From Pseudomonadota bacterium (GTDB lineage Bacteria > Pseudomonadota > Gammaproteobacteria > Burkholderiales > Burkholderiaceae_B), in contig JAFAEO010000066.1 of NCBI GenBank assembly GCA_023423975.1, positions 1-64,000 of the forward strand: 64,000 nt of DNA. The letters are read 5' to 3'. The notes under the pieces are model-generated. The model saw only the letters and a list, made by a program, of their open reading frames with translations, searched no databases and was not told where the DNA came from. Of this stretch, positions 43,553 through 52,669 are shown in pieces (within the stretch, counting starts at the first letter, position 1; each line of letters opens with the position of its first letter). The translations under genes were made by a program, and so were the position numbers.

Positions 43553-45799
43553 ATGTCGAACAATACTTTTTATAGTGAATTGCCCCGCGCAGTGCAACAC
43601 ATTCTTGAGCAAGGGCAGGCAGCCAGCCGTCCTCCGCTGGCCCGTCGCAGTTTTTTGAAGATGGTGGGTGCAGGCGGCCTGGCAATAGGCGCATTCCCTC
43701 ACGTACTCATGGCGCAAGACGCCAAAGGCGCTGCGGCTGCAGCATCGACGCTCAAGCCGGGCCAGCAGCCTTCTGCATTCGTGCATATTGCCCCCAGCGG
43801 CGAGGTGACGGTGACGATCAATCGCCTGGAATTTGGCCAGGGTGTGCAGACGGGCCTGCCGATGATTCTGGCAGAGGAACTGGATGCCGACTGGAGCCTG
43901 GTGCGCAGCCGTAACGGCAGCAACGATATTGCATATCAGGATCCGCTGTTTGGCATGCACCTGACGGGCGGATCAACGTCAATCAAGCACAGTTACACCC
44001 AATATCGCGAACTTGGCGCCCGTGCGCGGGCCATGCTGATGTCCGCCGCAGCTGAACGCTGGAAAGTGGATGTGGCCAGTGTGCGCACGCAAGCGGGTAC
44101 GGTGCTGGGTCCGGAGGGCCGCAAGGCAACTTATGGTGAATTGGCTGAGGCCGCCATGGCGCTGCCCGTGCCCGAAAAGGTGGAACTCAAGGATCCGAAG
44201 GCGTTTCGCATCATCGGTAAGGCGACCACGCGTATTGATGCCAAAGCCAAGAGCAGCGGACAGCAGGATTTCGGTATCGATATGAGCCTGCCGGGACAAC
44301 TCACTGCGGTGGTGGCGCACCCGCCCGTATTCGGTGCCAAGCTCGCGTCCATGGACGATGCTGCTGCGCGTGCCGTCAAGGGCGTCAAAGCGGTGCTGCG
44401 TGTCCCTGTCGATGGTGGTGGACAGGGCGTAACGGTAATTGCGGATGGCTACTGGCAAGCCAAGCAGGGGCGTGATGCACTCAAGCTACAGTGGGATACG
44501 GCCAGCGTGGAGAAAGTAGACAGCGAGAAGCAACTGGCTCAGTACCGGGAGCTTGCAGACAAGCCCGGTCCTCGTCTGTACGAAGCAGATATGTCGCCGC
44601 TGGCCTCGGCGCCCCATAAACTGGATGCGGAATTTTTCTTCCCGTATCTGGCGCACGCTCCCATGGAGCCATTGAACTGTACCGTCCAGGTGGCAGAGAA
44701 CGGCGCACAATTGTGGGTTGGCACACAAATGCCCGGCTTCGACGGAGCGGCGGCGGCCCGTGTGCTGGGCCTCAAGCCCGAGCAGATTCAGGTGAACGTG
44801 CAAACCGCCGGCGGCGGATTCGGCCGACGTGGCGTAGGCACCAGCGACTTTGTCGTGCTCGCTTGCGAGGTGGCCAAGGCCGCAAAAACGGCTGGCCTTA
44901 ACGCCCCGATCCGCACGCTATGGAGCCGGGAGGACGACATCAAGGGCGGCTACTACCGACCCGTGCATCTGCACCGCGCGCGTATTGGCTTTGATGAAAA
45001 GGGTAAGGTGCTGGCCTGGGAGCATGTGCTGGTGGGGCAATCCATCGTCGCAGGCACGCCGCTGGAGTCGATGATCAAAAACGGCATTGATGCCACCGCC
45101 ACCGAAGGGATGCGCGACCCGTACCCGGTGCCGATGCAATTGACGGTGCATCATCCCAAAGTGAATGTCCCCGTATTATGGTGGCGCAGTGTCGGCTCCA
45201 CACACACGGCCTTCGTCATGGAAACGCTGATCGATGAAATTGCGCGGGCGACCAAACAGGACCCGGTTGCATATCGTATGGCGCTTTTTGGTGACAAAAG
45301 CCCGCGCCATAAGGCTGCCCTGCAATTGGCGGTGGAGCGTAGCGGCTACGGCAAGACGACCTTGCCCGAGGGCCATGCCTGGGGGGTTGCCGTGCATGAA
45401 TCCTTCAGTTCAGTGGTGGCATATGTGGTCGAAGCGTCGGTGCAGGATGGGAAGCCTGTGCTGCATCGTGCGACCGTTGGCGTGCATTGTAATCTGGCCG
45501 TCAACCCGCTTAGCGTGGAAGCGCAGGTGCAGGGCGCTGCCATCATGGGCCTGTCGATGTGTCTGCCGGGTGGTGCGATCACATTGAAGGATGGCCAGGT
45601 GCAACAGAGCAATTTTGGCGACTTCAGCGTACCGCGTATTACCGACGCGCCAGAGATCGCCGTGCACATCGTGCCCAGTGCCGAACCGCCGACAGGTATG
45701 GGCGAGCCGGGCCTGCCGCCTTTGGCACCTGCTTTTGCGAATGCCATTGCCAGCATTACCGGCAAGCCATTGCGCAATCTTCCCTTCAAGCTGGGGTGA
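43553..45799 (+). CDS. Molybdopterin-binding large subunit, IorB-like, with Tat signal
   Basis: A 748-residue molybdopterin subunit. A twin-arginine-type signal (ARRSFLKMVGAGGLAIGAF near residue 25) predicts export of the folded complex. Cofactor motifs are LEFGQGVQTGLPMILAEEL, TAGGGFGRRG (residues about 420-430) and the terminal GMGEPGLPPLAPAFANAI, whose glutamate is the catalytic base. The protein fits IorB, which hydroxylates N-heteroaromatics, or periplasmic aldehyde dehydrogenases. No cytochrome subunit is adjacent, so the electron acceptor is unclear. A long hairpin follows the gene. Confidence 0.88.
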   Translation: MSNNTFYSELPRAVQHILEQGQAASRPPLARRSFLKMVGAGGLAIGAFPHVLMAQDAKGAAAAASTLKPGQQPSAFVHIAPSGEVTVTINRLEFGQGVQTGLPMILAEELDADWSLVRSRNGSNDIAYQDPLFGMHLTGGSTSIKHSYTQYRELGARARAMLMSAAAERWKVDVASVRTQAGTVLGPEGRKATYGELAEAAMALPVPEKVELKDPKAFRIIGKATTRIDAKAKSSGQQDFGIDMSLPGQLTAVVAHPPVFGAKLASMDDAAARAVKGVKAVLRVPVDGGGQGVTVIADGYWQAKQGRDALKLQWDTASVEKVDSEKQLAQYRELADKPGPRLYEADMSPLASAPHKLDAEFFFPYLAHAPMEPLNCTVQVAENGAQLWVGTQMPGFDGAAAARVLGLKPEQIQVNVQTAGGGFGRRGVGTSDFVVLACEVAKAAKTAGLNAPIRTLWSREDDIKGGYYRPVHLHRARIGFDEKGKVLAWEHVLVGQSIVAGTPLESMIKNGIDATATEGMRDPYPVPMQLTVHHPKVNVPVLWWRSVGSTHTAFVMETLIDEIARATKQDPVAYRMALFGDKSPRHKAALQLAVERSGYGKTTLPEGHAWGVAVHESFSSVVAYVVEASVQDGKPVLHRATVGVHCNLAVNPLSVEAQVQGAAIMGLSMCLPGGAITLKDGQVQQSNFGDFSVPRITDAPEIAVHIVPSAEPPTGMGEPGLPPLAPAFANAIASITGKPLRNLPFKLG

Positions 45800-45832
45800 G
45801 TGGGGTAGCACTTAGACTCTGCTCTTGTTGAT

Positions 45833-45909
45833 GCAAAGGCAGCGCCACTGATAACAAATACCGTGCAACTGTTCAGACCAGCACGTTATTTCAGCGGCGC
45901 TGCCTTTTC
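45833..45909 (+). terminator. Long structured hairpin terminator after the IorB-like gene
   Basis: AAAGGCAGCGCC (45835-45846) pairs perfectly with GGCGCTGCCTTT (45896-45907). Inside it, ATAAC pairs with GTTAT, and CGTGC pairs with GCACG. TTTTCTTT follows. It is unusually large and lies between convergent genes, so it may end transcription of the IorB-like gene and possibly the exporter. Some other RNA role is possible. Confidence 0.65.
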
Positions 45910-45979
45910 TTTATGGACGCCCAGTACAGTGGGCCATGATCGTGGGCAGCTATGGTGCGCTTCGGTCGGCCGCTCGGAT

Positions 45980-47203
45980 TCAGACACCTTGCCTGGAGTC
46001 AGAACGCATTGTCTGGAAAATCAGTAAAGCCGCGATCAACAGAAGGGCAGCGCTTGCGATAAAGGTGCTTTGGTAGCCACTGTGGTCCAATAGCAAGCCA
46101 CCCACGGTGGAGCCGAGTGCGATGGACAACTGAATCATTGCCACCATCAATCCGCCTCCCGCCTCGGCGTTCTGAGGTAGTGTCCGGGATACCCAGGACC
46201 ACCAGCCCACAGGTGCTGCGGTTGAAATGAAGCCCCAGAATCCGAGCAAAGCAAATGTGGCAACAACCCCGCTACCAAAGGCGATCAAGGCAAGTGCGGT
46301 GGCGGCCATCAGTACGGGAATGACCATGAGGGTCAGATAAACTCCCCGTTTTAGCACCATACCGATCAGCATGGTGCCGACAAATCCTGCCACTCCCATC
46401 ACCAGTAGTACGAGCGTGATTACCGGCGCTTGAACCTGTGTGGTACTCTCCAGAAACGGTCGTACATAGGTGAACAGCGCAAACTGCCCCATAAAAAAGA
46501 AACCGACCCCCAGCATGCCAAGCTTGACAACCCGGTTGCGAAACAGCGTGATGATACTTCCGGACCCCGTGCTGCGCAGTTTTGCTGGCATGGAAGGCAG
46601 GCTGATCCATTGCCAGGCAAATGCAATCAGGGCCACGGGCACCAGGCAAAAGAAAGCGCCGCGCCAGCCGATAGTTGCGCCTAGATAGCTCCCCAGTGGG
46701 GCGGCCACCACCGTGGCCAGTGCATTGCCGCTATTGAAAATGGCCAATGCGCGCGGCACCTGGGAAGCCGGAACCAGTCGCATGGCCGTTGCCGCCGACA
46801 TAGACCAGAAACCGCCGACGACGACACCAATGAGCGCTCGCCCTACCATATAGATGACGTAGTTCGGCGCCATCGCGACGATCGCGCCGGAGACGGCCAT
46901 CAGACCTGTCAACAACAGCAACAGTGTTTTTCTATTCATGGCGCCGGCCAGCGATGAGATCAGAAGGCTTGTGATGACGGCGAAGGCGCCTGATATGGCA
47001 ATGCCTTGTCCGGCCATTCCCTCGGTAACGCGCAGATCGGCAGCCATGGGTGACAACAGGCTGACAGGCATGAATTCAGAAGCGATCAGCGCGAAAACGC
47101 ACAGGGTCATGGCGAACACGCCGCCCCAGTAAGCGACAGGCGTATCTGCTGTGCGGTCAGTCTCTGTGTCGGCGCGGGCGAGGTTACATACTTCAGTTGT
47201 CAT
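45980..47203 (-). CDS. DHA1-family MFS exporter, NepI-like
   Basis: A 407-residue 12-helix exporter. LIASEFMPVSLLSPMAADLRVTEGMAGQ and GVVVGGFWSMSAATAMRLVP closely follow E. coli NepI, a purine ribonucleoside exporter. The start at 47203 gives a short cytoplasmic tail. It lies on the same strand as the cyclophilin-like gene upstream, about 145 bases apart, and both may be controlled by the LysR gene further upstream. The substrate here need not be a nucleoside. Confidence 0.82.
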   Translation of the reverse strand: MTTEVCNLARADTETDRTADTPVAYWGGVFAMTLCVFALIASEFMPVSLLSPMAADLRVTEGMAGQGIAISGAFAVITSLLISSLAGAMNRKTLLLLLTGLMAVSGAIVAMAPNYVIYMVGRALIGVVVGGFWSMSAATAMRLVPASQVPRALAIFNSGNALATVVAAPLGSYLGATIGWRGAFFCLVPVALIAFAWQWISLPSMPAKLRSTGSGSIITLFRNRVVKLGMLGVGFFFMGQFALFTYVRPFLESTTQVQAPVITLVLLVMGVAGFVGTMLIGMVLKRGVYLTLMVIPVLMAATALALIAFGSGVVATFALLGFWGFISTAAPVGWWSWVSRTLPQNAEAGGGLMVAMIQLSIALGSTVGGLLLDHSGYQSTFIASAALLLIAALLIFQTMRSDSRQGV

Positions 47204-47350
47204 CGTGTTTTCAATGGTGAATATTTGTTCAGTTGCATATGTTCAGCGCTGGGTAGCATTGGTTGTGACGAAGCGCTGCCTACGCAGCGACGGAGCATAC
47301 GCCTGTCTTGCGCGACGGCTCATATGTCCGGGTCGTAAACGTTGCGGGTA

Positions 47351-47860
47351 TTAGTTGTCGATACGCTCGATGCGTATTTTGTATGGCGCAGGTCGCGCCA
47401 GAACGGTTAAGCCATCGGTTACTTTGCCTAGCGGCAACAAGTCTTTCGAAAAGGAACCGTTGCCGACAAAAATGGCCAGATTGCCCCAGGGCGCATAATG
47501 GGCGATGTCACCGGCCTGCGGGGTCATGCTGTCGGGGGCGCCTTGCTTGTCTAATGCGCGTGGCAGGTTGGCAACGCGTTCAGTGCCCGCGTAATCTTCC
47601 AGCGTCAGCGATAGTGGCAATAGGGTGGCGAAGTCTCTGGCAGTTGCGTTGTCATAGAGTGTTGCAGTGACGATCTGATCATCCAGGTGGATACGGATTT
47701 TCATGGGCGACGCCTGTGAGGTTAAGGAGGTTGCGTTCGTGCTTGGTGCGGCCGCCGGGTGAATCGAACCAAAGCCCATCAGGCCCGGCATACAGGCGCC
47801 AAGCAGGGCCCATGTGGCGTACTGCAAGTGCATCATACAGGCGGGGAACAACTTTTTCAT
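47351..47860 (-). CDS. Exported cyclophilin-like domain protein
   Basis: A 169-residue protein with a hydrophobic N-terminal segment and a C-terminal cyclophilin-like (PF18050-type) beta-barrel: MKIRIHLDDQIVTATLYDNATARDFATLLPLSLTLEDYAGTE, then GDIAHYAPWGNLAIFVGNG. Family members often accompany flavin reductases or stress genes. No isomerase activity is established for this branch. The N-terminus could be a Sec signal or a lipoprotein signal (LLGAC); it is not clear which. Co-oriented with the NepI-like exporter and divergent from LysR. Confidence 0.75.
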   Translation of the reverse strand: MKKLFPACMMHLQYATWALLGACMPGLMGFGSIHPAAAPSTNATSLTSQASPMKIRIHLDDQIVTATLYDNATARDFATLLPLSLTLEDYAGTERVANLPRALDKQGAPDSMTPQAGDIAHYAPWGNLAIFVGNGSFSKDLLPLGKVTDGLTVLARPAPYKIRIERIDN

Positions 47861-47961
47861 AGCATGTATTGTGGCAAAGACAGACCGCTTTGACTAGCTA
47901 ATGAATACTTAAAGAGCTTATAAGTTATACTAATAAATAAACTTTTCGGGAATGATGCGAT

Positions 47962-48864
47962 ATGGTCAGACGCAATCTGAACGATCTTGTCTCTTTTGTG
48001 ACCGTGGCGCGCGAAGGCAGCTTTACCCGTGCCGCGGCACTGCTCGGCGTAACGCAATCTGCGCTAAGCCAGGCGATCAGCGGCCTGGAAGCCCGGTTGC
48101 AGATCCGTCTGCTTACACGCACCACGCGCAGCGTATCGGCTACACCCGCTGGCGAGCGCCTGCTGCTGGCTATTGGCCATCGCTTTGACGAAATCGAAGC
48201 AGAACTGGATGAGTTGACGGCATTGCGTGACAAGCCGGCAGGCACCGTGCGAATCACTTGCGGTGACCATGTATTGCACGCCATCCTGCTGCCCAGGCTT
48301 GAGCCTGTTTTGCGTGAGTATCCGGACATCAAGCTGGAGTTTGATGTGAATTATGGCTTTCGTGATATTGTGGCGGACCGATATGATGCCGGTGTGCGCC
48401 TGGGCAACACGATCGACAAGGACATGATCGCGGTGCCTATTGGTCCGCCGTTGCGTCTTGCCGTCGTGGCCTCTCCCGACTATTTTGCTGCCCACCCGCC
48501 GCCACGCAAGCCACAGGATCTCATGGCGCATCGCTGCATCAACCAGCGCATGCAAACGTCTGGTGGGCTGTACGTGTGGAACTTCGAGCGTCGCGGCAAA
48601 CAGGTTAATGTGCGTGTGGACGGTCCGTTGATCTTCAACACTACGCAGCCCCAAGTGGATGCGGCGCTGGCCGGGCTGGGCATCGCCTTGTTGCCTGAGG
48701 ACGAGCTGATGCCGCATATTGAGTCGGGTCGTCTGGTTCCAGTGTTACGCGATTGGTGCCCGACGTTTACTGGCTATCATCTTTATTATCCCAGTCGTCG
48801 TCAGCCGTCTACTGCATTTTCATTGGTGCTCAACGCCTTGCGTATTGGCGGCGCGGGGGCCTAG
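47962..48864 (+). CDS. LysR-family transcriptional regulator (CrgA/AaeR-like)
   Basis: A 300-residue LysR protein of the group that opens RRNLNDLVSFVTVAREGSFTRAAALLGVTQSALSQAISGLEARLQIRLLTRTTRSVSATPAGE. The effector domain follows from residue 90. It is divergent from the cyclophilin-like and NepI-like genes by about 100 bases and is their probable regulator. A strong bidirectional terminator follows. Confidence 0.9.
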   Translation: MVRRNLNDLVSFVTVAREGSFTRAAALLGVTQSALSQAISGLEARLQIRLLTRTTRSVSATPAGERLLLAIGHRFDEIEAELDELTALRDKPAGTVRITCGDHVLHAILLPRLEPVLREYPDIKLEFDVNYGFRDIVADRYDAGVRLGNTIDKDMIAVPIGPPLRLAVVASPDYFAAHPPPRKPQDLMAHRCINQRMQTSGGLYVWNFERRGKQVNVRVDGPLIFNTTQPQVDAALAGLGIALLPEDELMPHIESGRLVPVLRDWCPTFTGYHLYYPSRRQPSTAFSLVLNALRIGGAGA

Positions 48865-48921
48865 GGCGTTTGCGAAATACGGAATCACAGTATCTGCATT
48901 ATTGTTTTGTTGGCCCTACGC

Positions 48922-48962
48922 AAAAAACCTCTGCGATCATATGCGGATCGCAGAGGTTTTTT
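48922..48962. terminator. Bidirectional rho-independent terminator
   Basis: AAAAAACCTCTGCGATC (from 48923) faces GATCGCAGAGGTTTTTT with a 7-base loop. The stem is perfect, with A and T tracts on both sides. It separates the convergent LysR gene (plus) and the NicT-like transporter gene (minus). Confidence 0.9.
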
Positions 48963-48986
48963 ACGGCGTCACGGTTGATTGTTGAA

Positions 48987-50303
48987 TCAGCGATTAACCA
49001 ATTTGGCCGGAAAGGCCGCCATGACAAGCACGGCGTTGAGCAATAGGCACACGGCAAAGAACCATAACGCGGCATGTGCTGTGCCGGTCAAATCGGTCGC
49101 CCAGCCAATCAGCGAGTTGCTGACCAGACCTGCAATATTGGCAATCGAGCAGGCCAGGGCAAAGCCGGTGGCCGCTGCAGTCCCTTTAAGAAACGTCGCA
49201 GGCAGGCTGAAGAAGACCGGTACCGCACCCAGCAATGCGCAGGAGGCGACCGTAAAGGTCACAACGGTCAGGATCAGGTTGCTTGACACAAATGTGCTGC
49301 ATGTCAGGGCGATCGCGCCTACTGTAAGCGGAACCGACAAATGCCAGCGGCGCTCACGATAGTGATCGGAGCTGGCGCCGATGGCCAGCATGCCAATCAC
49401 ACCTGCGATACTGGGAATGGCCGTGAGTAAACCAATGTCAAAGGTATCTGCTACTCCGGCATTGCGGATGAACGATGGCATCCAGAAGCCGATGGCATAG
49501 GCGCCCAGCAGTATCGAAAAATCAATACTGCCCAGCATCCACACTTTGATATTGAAAAAACCGTCCTTGAATGAATGCTTGCTATGTTTTCCTTCGGCGT
49601 TGTCGTGATCCAGGTCTCGTTGCAGCAATGTCCGCTCTTCATTGTTCAGCCATTTGGCCTTGTGATGATTGTCAGGCAAGGCCCAGAATGTCAGGATGCC
49701 TAGCAACACACTTGGAATGGATTCAAGCAGAAACAGCCACTGCCAGCCGCGCAAGCCATGCAACTGGTCAAAGTGATTCATGATCCAGCCCGAGATGGGG
49801 CCGCCAATAACACTGGACAGCGGCAGGCCAATCATGAACAAGGCGATGATTTTTCCGCGACGGTAGGTGGGATACCAGGTTGTCAGGTAATACAGGACGC
49901 CAGGCAAAAAACCCGCCTCGGCGGCGCCAAGAAAAAAACGCAAGGTATAGAACTGCGTGGGCGTGGTCACGAACATGGTCAGGCCAGACAAAATACCCCA
50001 GGTAATCATGATCCGGGCAATCCACATTCTTGCGCCGACTTTTTCCAGGATCAGATTGCTGGGCACTTCGAAAATAATGTAGCCGACAAAAAACAGACCT
50101 GCGCCAAGGCCGTAGGCGGTGACGCTAAATTGCAGATCTTCCACCATTTGCAATTTGGCAAAACCGACATTAATCCTGTCCAGGTATGCGGCAAGATAAC
50201 AGAAACACAGAAAAGGAATAAGGCGCCAGGTAATTTTTGTATAGAGATCCCGGTTTGTTTCGCCGGTTTGGAGCAATGGTGGGTTTGAAGTGGTCGAGTT
50301 CAC
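48987..50303 (-). CDS. nicT: ACS-family MFS transporter, NicT-like
   Basis: A protein of about 438 residues of the anion:cation symporter family. TKITWRLIPFLCFCYLAAYLDRINVGFAKLQM is the family signature at TM1, followed by the IIFEVPSNLILEKVGARMWIARIMITWG motif. Its position directly downstream of nicC, on the same strand, suggests uptake of nicotinate or 6-hydroxynicotinate, as for NicT of Pseudomonas putida. The start is a GTG at 50303, nine bases after AGGAG; the longer frame from 50372 has no ribosome-binding site. Confidence 0.85.
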   Translation of the reverse strand: MNSTTSNPPLLQTGETNRDLYTKITWRLIPFLCFCYLAAYLDRINVGFAKLQMVEDLQFSVTAYGLGAGLFFVGYIIFEVPSNLILEKVGARMWIARIMITWGILSGLTMFVTTPTQFYTLRFFLGAAEAGFLPGVLYYLTTWYPTYRRGKIIALFMIGLPLSSVIGGPISGWIMNHFDQLHGLRGWQWLFLLESIPSVLLGILTFWALPDNHHKAKWLNNEERTLLQRDLDHDNAEGKHSKHSFKDGFFNIKVWMLGSIDFSILLGAYAIGFWMPSFIRNAGVADTFDIGLLTAIPSIAGVIGMLAIGASSDHYRERRWHLSVPLTVGAIALTCSTFVSSNLILTVVTFTVASCALLGAVPVFFSLPATFLKGTAAATGFALACSIANIAGLVSNSLIGWATDLTGTAHAALWFFAVCLLLNAVLVMAAFPAKLVNR

Positions 50304-50394
50304 GTCAAATGTCTCCTGGAGGTAGGGGTCCGCACGAGGGACAATAGAGCCGGATGAGCTGGTCAACGCCATTCATCCGGTTCCGGGTAGTGTG

Positions 50395-51552
50395 TTATGG
50401 ATTGGTACTGGCGCTTTGTGTAGTCAGGTCCTGCTCATAGAGGTCGTAACCGTAAACCCAACCGGGGTCTTCCTGCTTGAGCAGGAAGGTGTTTGCATTC
50501 GAGACCGACTGGACCTTGGAAGCGCGCTCTTTGCGATTGGCTTCATAGAGCTCGAAGGCTGTCCGATAATCGCCAAGCCCGGTCTCTTCAAGGCAGCGGG
50601 TCAGCATGGCGGCATCTTCAATAGCCATGCACGCGCCCTGAGCCATGTGTGGCTTCATGGGGTGGCAGGCGTCGCCCAGCATGACCAGGCGGCCCTGGCT
50701 CCAGATGGGCAGGGGGTTGCGATTAAGCAGGGGCCATTTGGTAATGTTTTCTGTAGAGCGAATCAGGTTTTGTACGGTCGAGTTATAGCCATCGAATGCA
50801 GCGAGCATTTCTTCCTGTGAGCTGTCCACAAATGAGCCCTGGAAGTCCCACGCTTCGTGCGGGACGCCGGTCACGAAGTAGTATTCGTCACGCTTGCCGG
50901 TCGTATAATAAACCATCATGTGCCGATCTTCAGTCCACCACTTGACGCAGTCTTCGAATTCATCGGCAAACTTGACAAGATTCTCGCCGCGAATCAGTGC
51001 ACGATGTGCGACCCAGCCGCTGTACGTAGGCGCTTCAACGCCCAGCAGGGTTTCGCGAATTTTTGAATAAATGCCGTCGGCGCCAATCACAATGTCGGCA
51101 GTCACGCGGGTGCCGTCAGCAAAGCCCAGCTGAACTTTATCGCCATCGTCTTCAAGCGTTTCCAGTTTCTTGCCAAAGTGAACGGTGCCCGGTTTGATGC
51201 TGGACATCTGCAGGGCATGCATATCGCCGCGATGGATGGTGATATAGGATGCGCCATATTCTTTTTTGGCCCACGCACCCAAGGGGATACGGGACAAATA
51301 CTCGCCTGAATTGCCATCCCGGCTGAACCAGAAGTCCGGATGCGAGCCCATTTGTTCCAGCTCTTTTTCCAGCCCCATGCGACGGAAAACCTTCATGGCA
51401 TTAGGGCCGACATGAATGCCGGCGCCCAGTCGGGAAAACTCTGGCGCCTGTTCATATACTTCGACCTCAAAGCCTGCTTTTTGCAGCAGGGTCGCCGCTG
51501 CAGCACCACCCAGGCCGGCGCCGACGATCGCGATTTTGACTGTATCTTTCAT
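50395..51552 (-). CDS. nicC: 6-hydroxynicotinate 3-monooxygenase
   Basis: A 385-residue flavoprotein that decarboxylates and hydroxylates 6-hydroxynicotinate to 2,5-dihydroxypyridine with NADH and O2. The FAD-binding start is IAIVGAGLGGAAAATLL, and the second FAD motif is LVMLGDACHPMKPHMAQGAC. Residues known to matter in P. putida NicC fall at identical positions: H47, C202 and H211. Close match over the full length makes the call firm. It is followed by the NicT-like gene and divergent from nicR, with an operator-like palindrome 41 bases upstream of its start. Confidence 0.96.
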   Translation of the reverse strand: MKDTVKIAIVGAGLGGAAAATLLQKAGFEVEVYEQAPEFSRLGAGIHVGPNAMKVFRRMGLEKELEQMGSHPDFWFSRDGNSGEYLSRIPLGAWAKKEYGASYITIHRGDMHALQMSSIKPGTVHFGKKLETLEDDGDKVQLGFADGTRVTADIVIGADGIYSKIRETLLGVEAPTYSGWVAHRALIRGENLVKFADEFEDCVKWWTEDRHMMVYYTTGKRDEYYFVTGVPHEAWDFQGSFVDSSQEEMLAAFDGYNSTVQNLIRSTENITKWPLLNRNPLPIWSQGRLVMLGDACHPMKPHMAQGACMAIEDAAMLTRCLEETGLGDYRTAFELYEANRKERASKVQSVSNANTFLLKQEDPGWVYGYDLYEQDLTTQSASTNP

Positions 51553-51592
51553 AAGGTATCTCCTGACAATTCAATTTATGTCCATTTCAATT

Positions 51593-51616
51593 AAATAAGA
51601 GTGTACACACTTATTT
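51593..51616. promoter_or_regulatory. 24-bp palindrome before nicC, candidate NicR operator
   Basis: AAATAAGAGTGTACACACTTATTT is symmetrical about GTGTACAC with only one mismatched pair. It lies in the nicC leader and is the best of several related sites in the nic locus. A MarR-type dimer binds such sequences, so the adjacent regulator is the likely ligand. The rest of the 588-base gap holds a second weaker site (51946-51951, AGTGTACAGG) and no gene. Confidence 0.65.
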
Positions 51617-52140
51617 TGTTAATTAAAATAAAAACGAATTGGGGTTTACGAGCAGGCGCGCGATTTTGATGTAAGAAAAATAAACAGATAATGTCGATTG
51701 TGATTCGAGCCGGCAAGATGCTTTATGCAGTGCTGCTCCATTTTGGTTCACAACTGAAATTTTCTAATAATTATCAATGGAATTGACGTGATGTCAGGCA
51801 CCGCTATGGCAGACTTTCCGGGCTGCCGCACAGGGGTTGATGTGCCTGCACCAGAAGCGTGAGGATTGGTAAAGACGCACTAAATAATGTCATTATTAAA
51901 GTTGTTTATGCCTGGTCAGTGATGATTGTTATATACTATTAAATAGTGTACAGGCTATAAATGGACGTTGGTTGCATGCCACAGGCAGGGGCTTTTTCAG
52001 CGCCATTGCTTCATATGCCAGTACAAGTGCTGCAAGGATTGCGCATTGCCTGAGGGTATACTTATAGCCAAAATATCGGGTAAAAGTTATAGAGCGTCAT
52101 CATTACAGCTTAATCACGTCAAAAAACGAGCAGCCTAACT

Positions 52141-52623
52141 ATGTCCACAAAACACGAGCCACCTGAAACAGAAGCAGAGCGTTCCAGCGCGCCGTATGAT
52201 GTCACCCAGCAGGTTGGACATTTATTACGCAAGGCGGTGCAGCGTCATACGGCCATTTTTCAGCAGAATGTGGGCGATGATCAGTTGACGGCTATCCAGT
52301 TTGTTACCTTATGCGCCCTGCGTGACCGCGGGCGCAGCTCCCAGGCCGAGTTGGTAGAGGCGACGGCGATTGATCAGGCAACCATTCGCGGCATTATTAA
52401 TCGTCTAAAGGCGCGCGGCCTGATCGCGCTTTCGCCGGGAAAGCTGGACAAGCGCAAAGTAATCGCCAGTCTGACAACCGAAGGGCAGGCGCTGCTGTCC
52501 CGCACTATTCCACGTGCACAGGAAATCAGCCGGCTCACTATGGGACAGCTTAACCCAGCCGAGCAGGTGGCGATTTTGTATCTATTGCAGAAAATGAACG
52601 CCAGCGGTCTTCAGGACGAATAG
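52141..52623 (+). CDS. nicR: MarR-family regulator, NicR/BpsR type
   Basis: A 160-residue MarR protein. The segment YDVTQQVGHLLRKAVQRHTAIFQQNV opens the dimerisation helices, and SQAELVEATAIDQATIRGIINRLKARGLI is the winged helix-turn-helix. It matches NicR of P. putida and, I recall, BpsR of Bordetella. Both repress nic genes and release DNA when 6-hydroxynicotinate is present. BpsR also affects biofilm polysaccharide genes. It lies between nicC and the convergent nicB-type gene, with the palindromes described in the flanking gaps as likely targets. Confidence 0.92.
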   Translation: MSTKHEPPETEAERSSAPYDVTQQVGHLLRKAVQRHTAIFQQNVGDDQLTAIQFVTLCALRDRGRSSQAELVEATAIDQATIRGIINRLKARGLIALSPGKLDKRKVIASLTTEGQALLSRTIPRAQEISRLTMGQLNPAEQVAILYLLQKMNASGLQDE

Positions 52624-52667
52624 GCCGGCAACCGGCACGCATGGGAACAGGCATGCCGGTTGCCGGC
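52624..52667. terminator. Long GC-rich inverted repeat between nicR and the NicB-type cytochrome gene
   Basis: GCCGGCAACCGGCA (52624-52637) pairs perfectly with TGCCGGTTGCCGGC (52654-52667). It fills the 46-base gap between two convergent genes and probably ends both transcripts, although there is no T tract. Confidence 0.6.
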
Positions 52668-52669
52668 GG

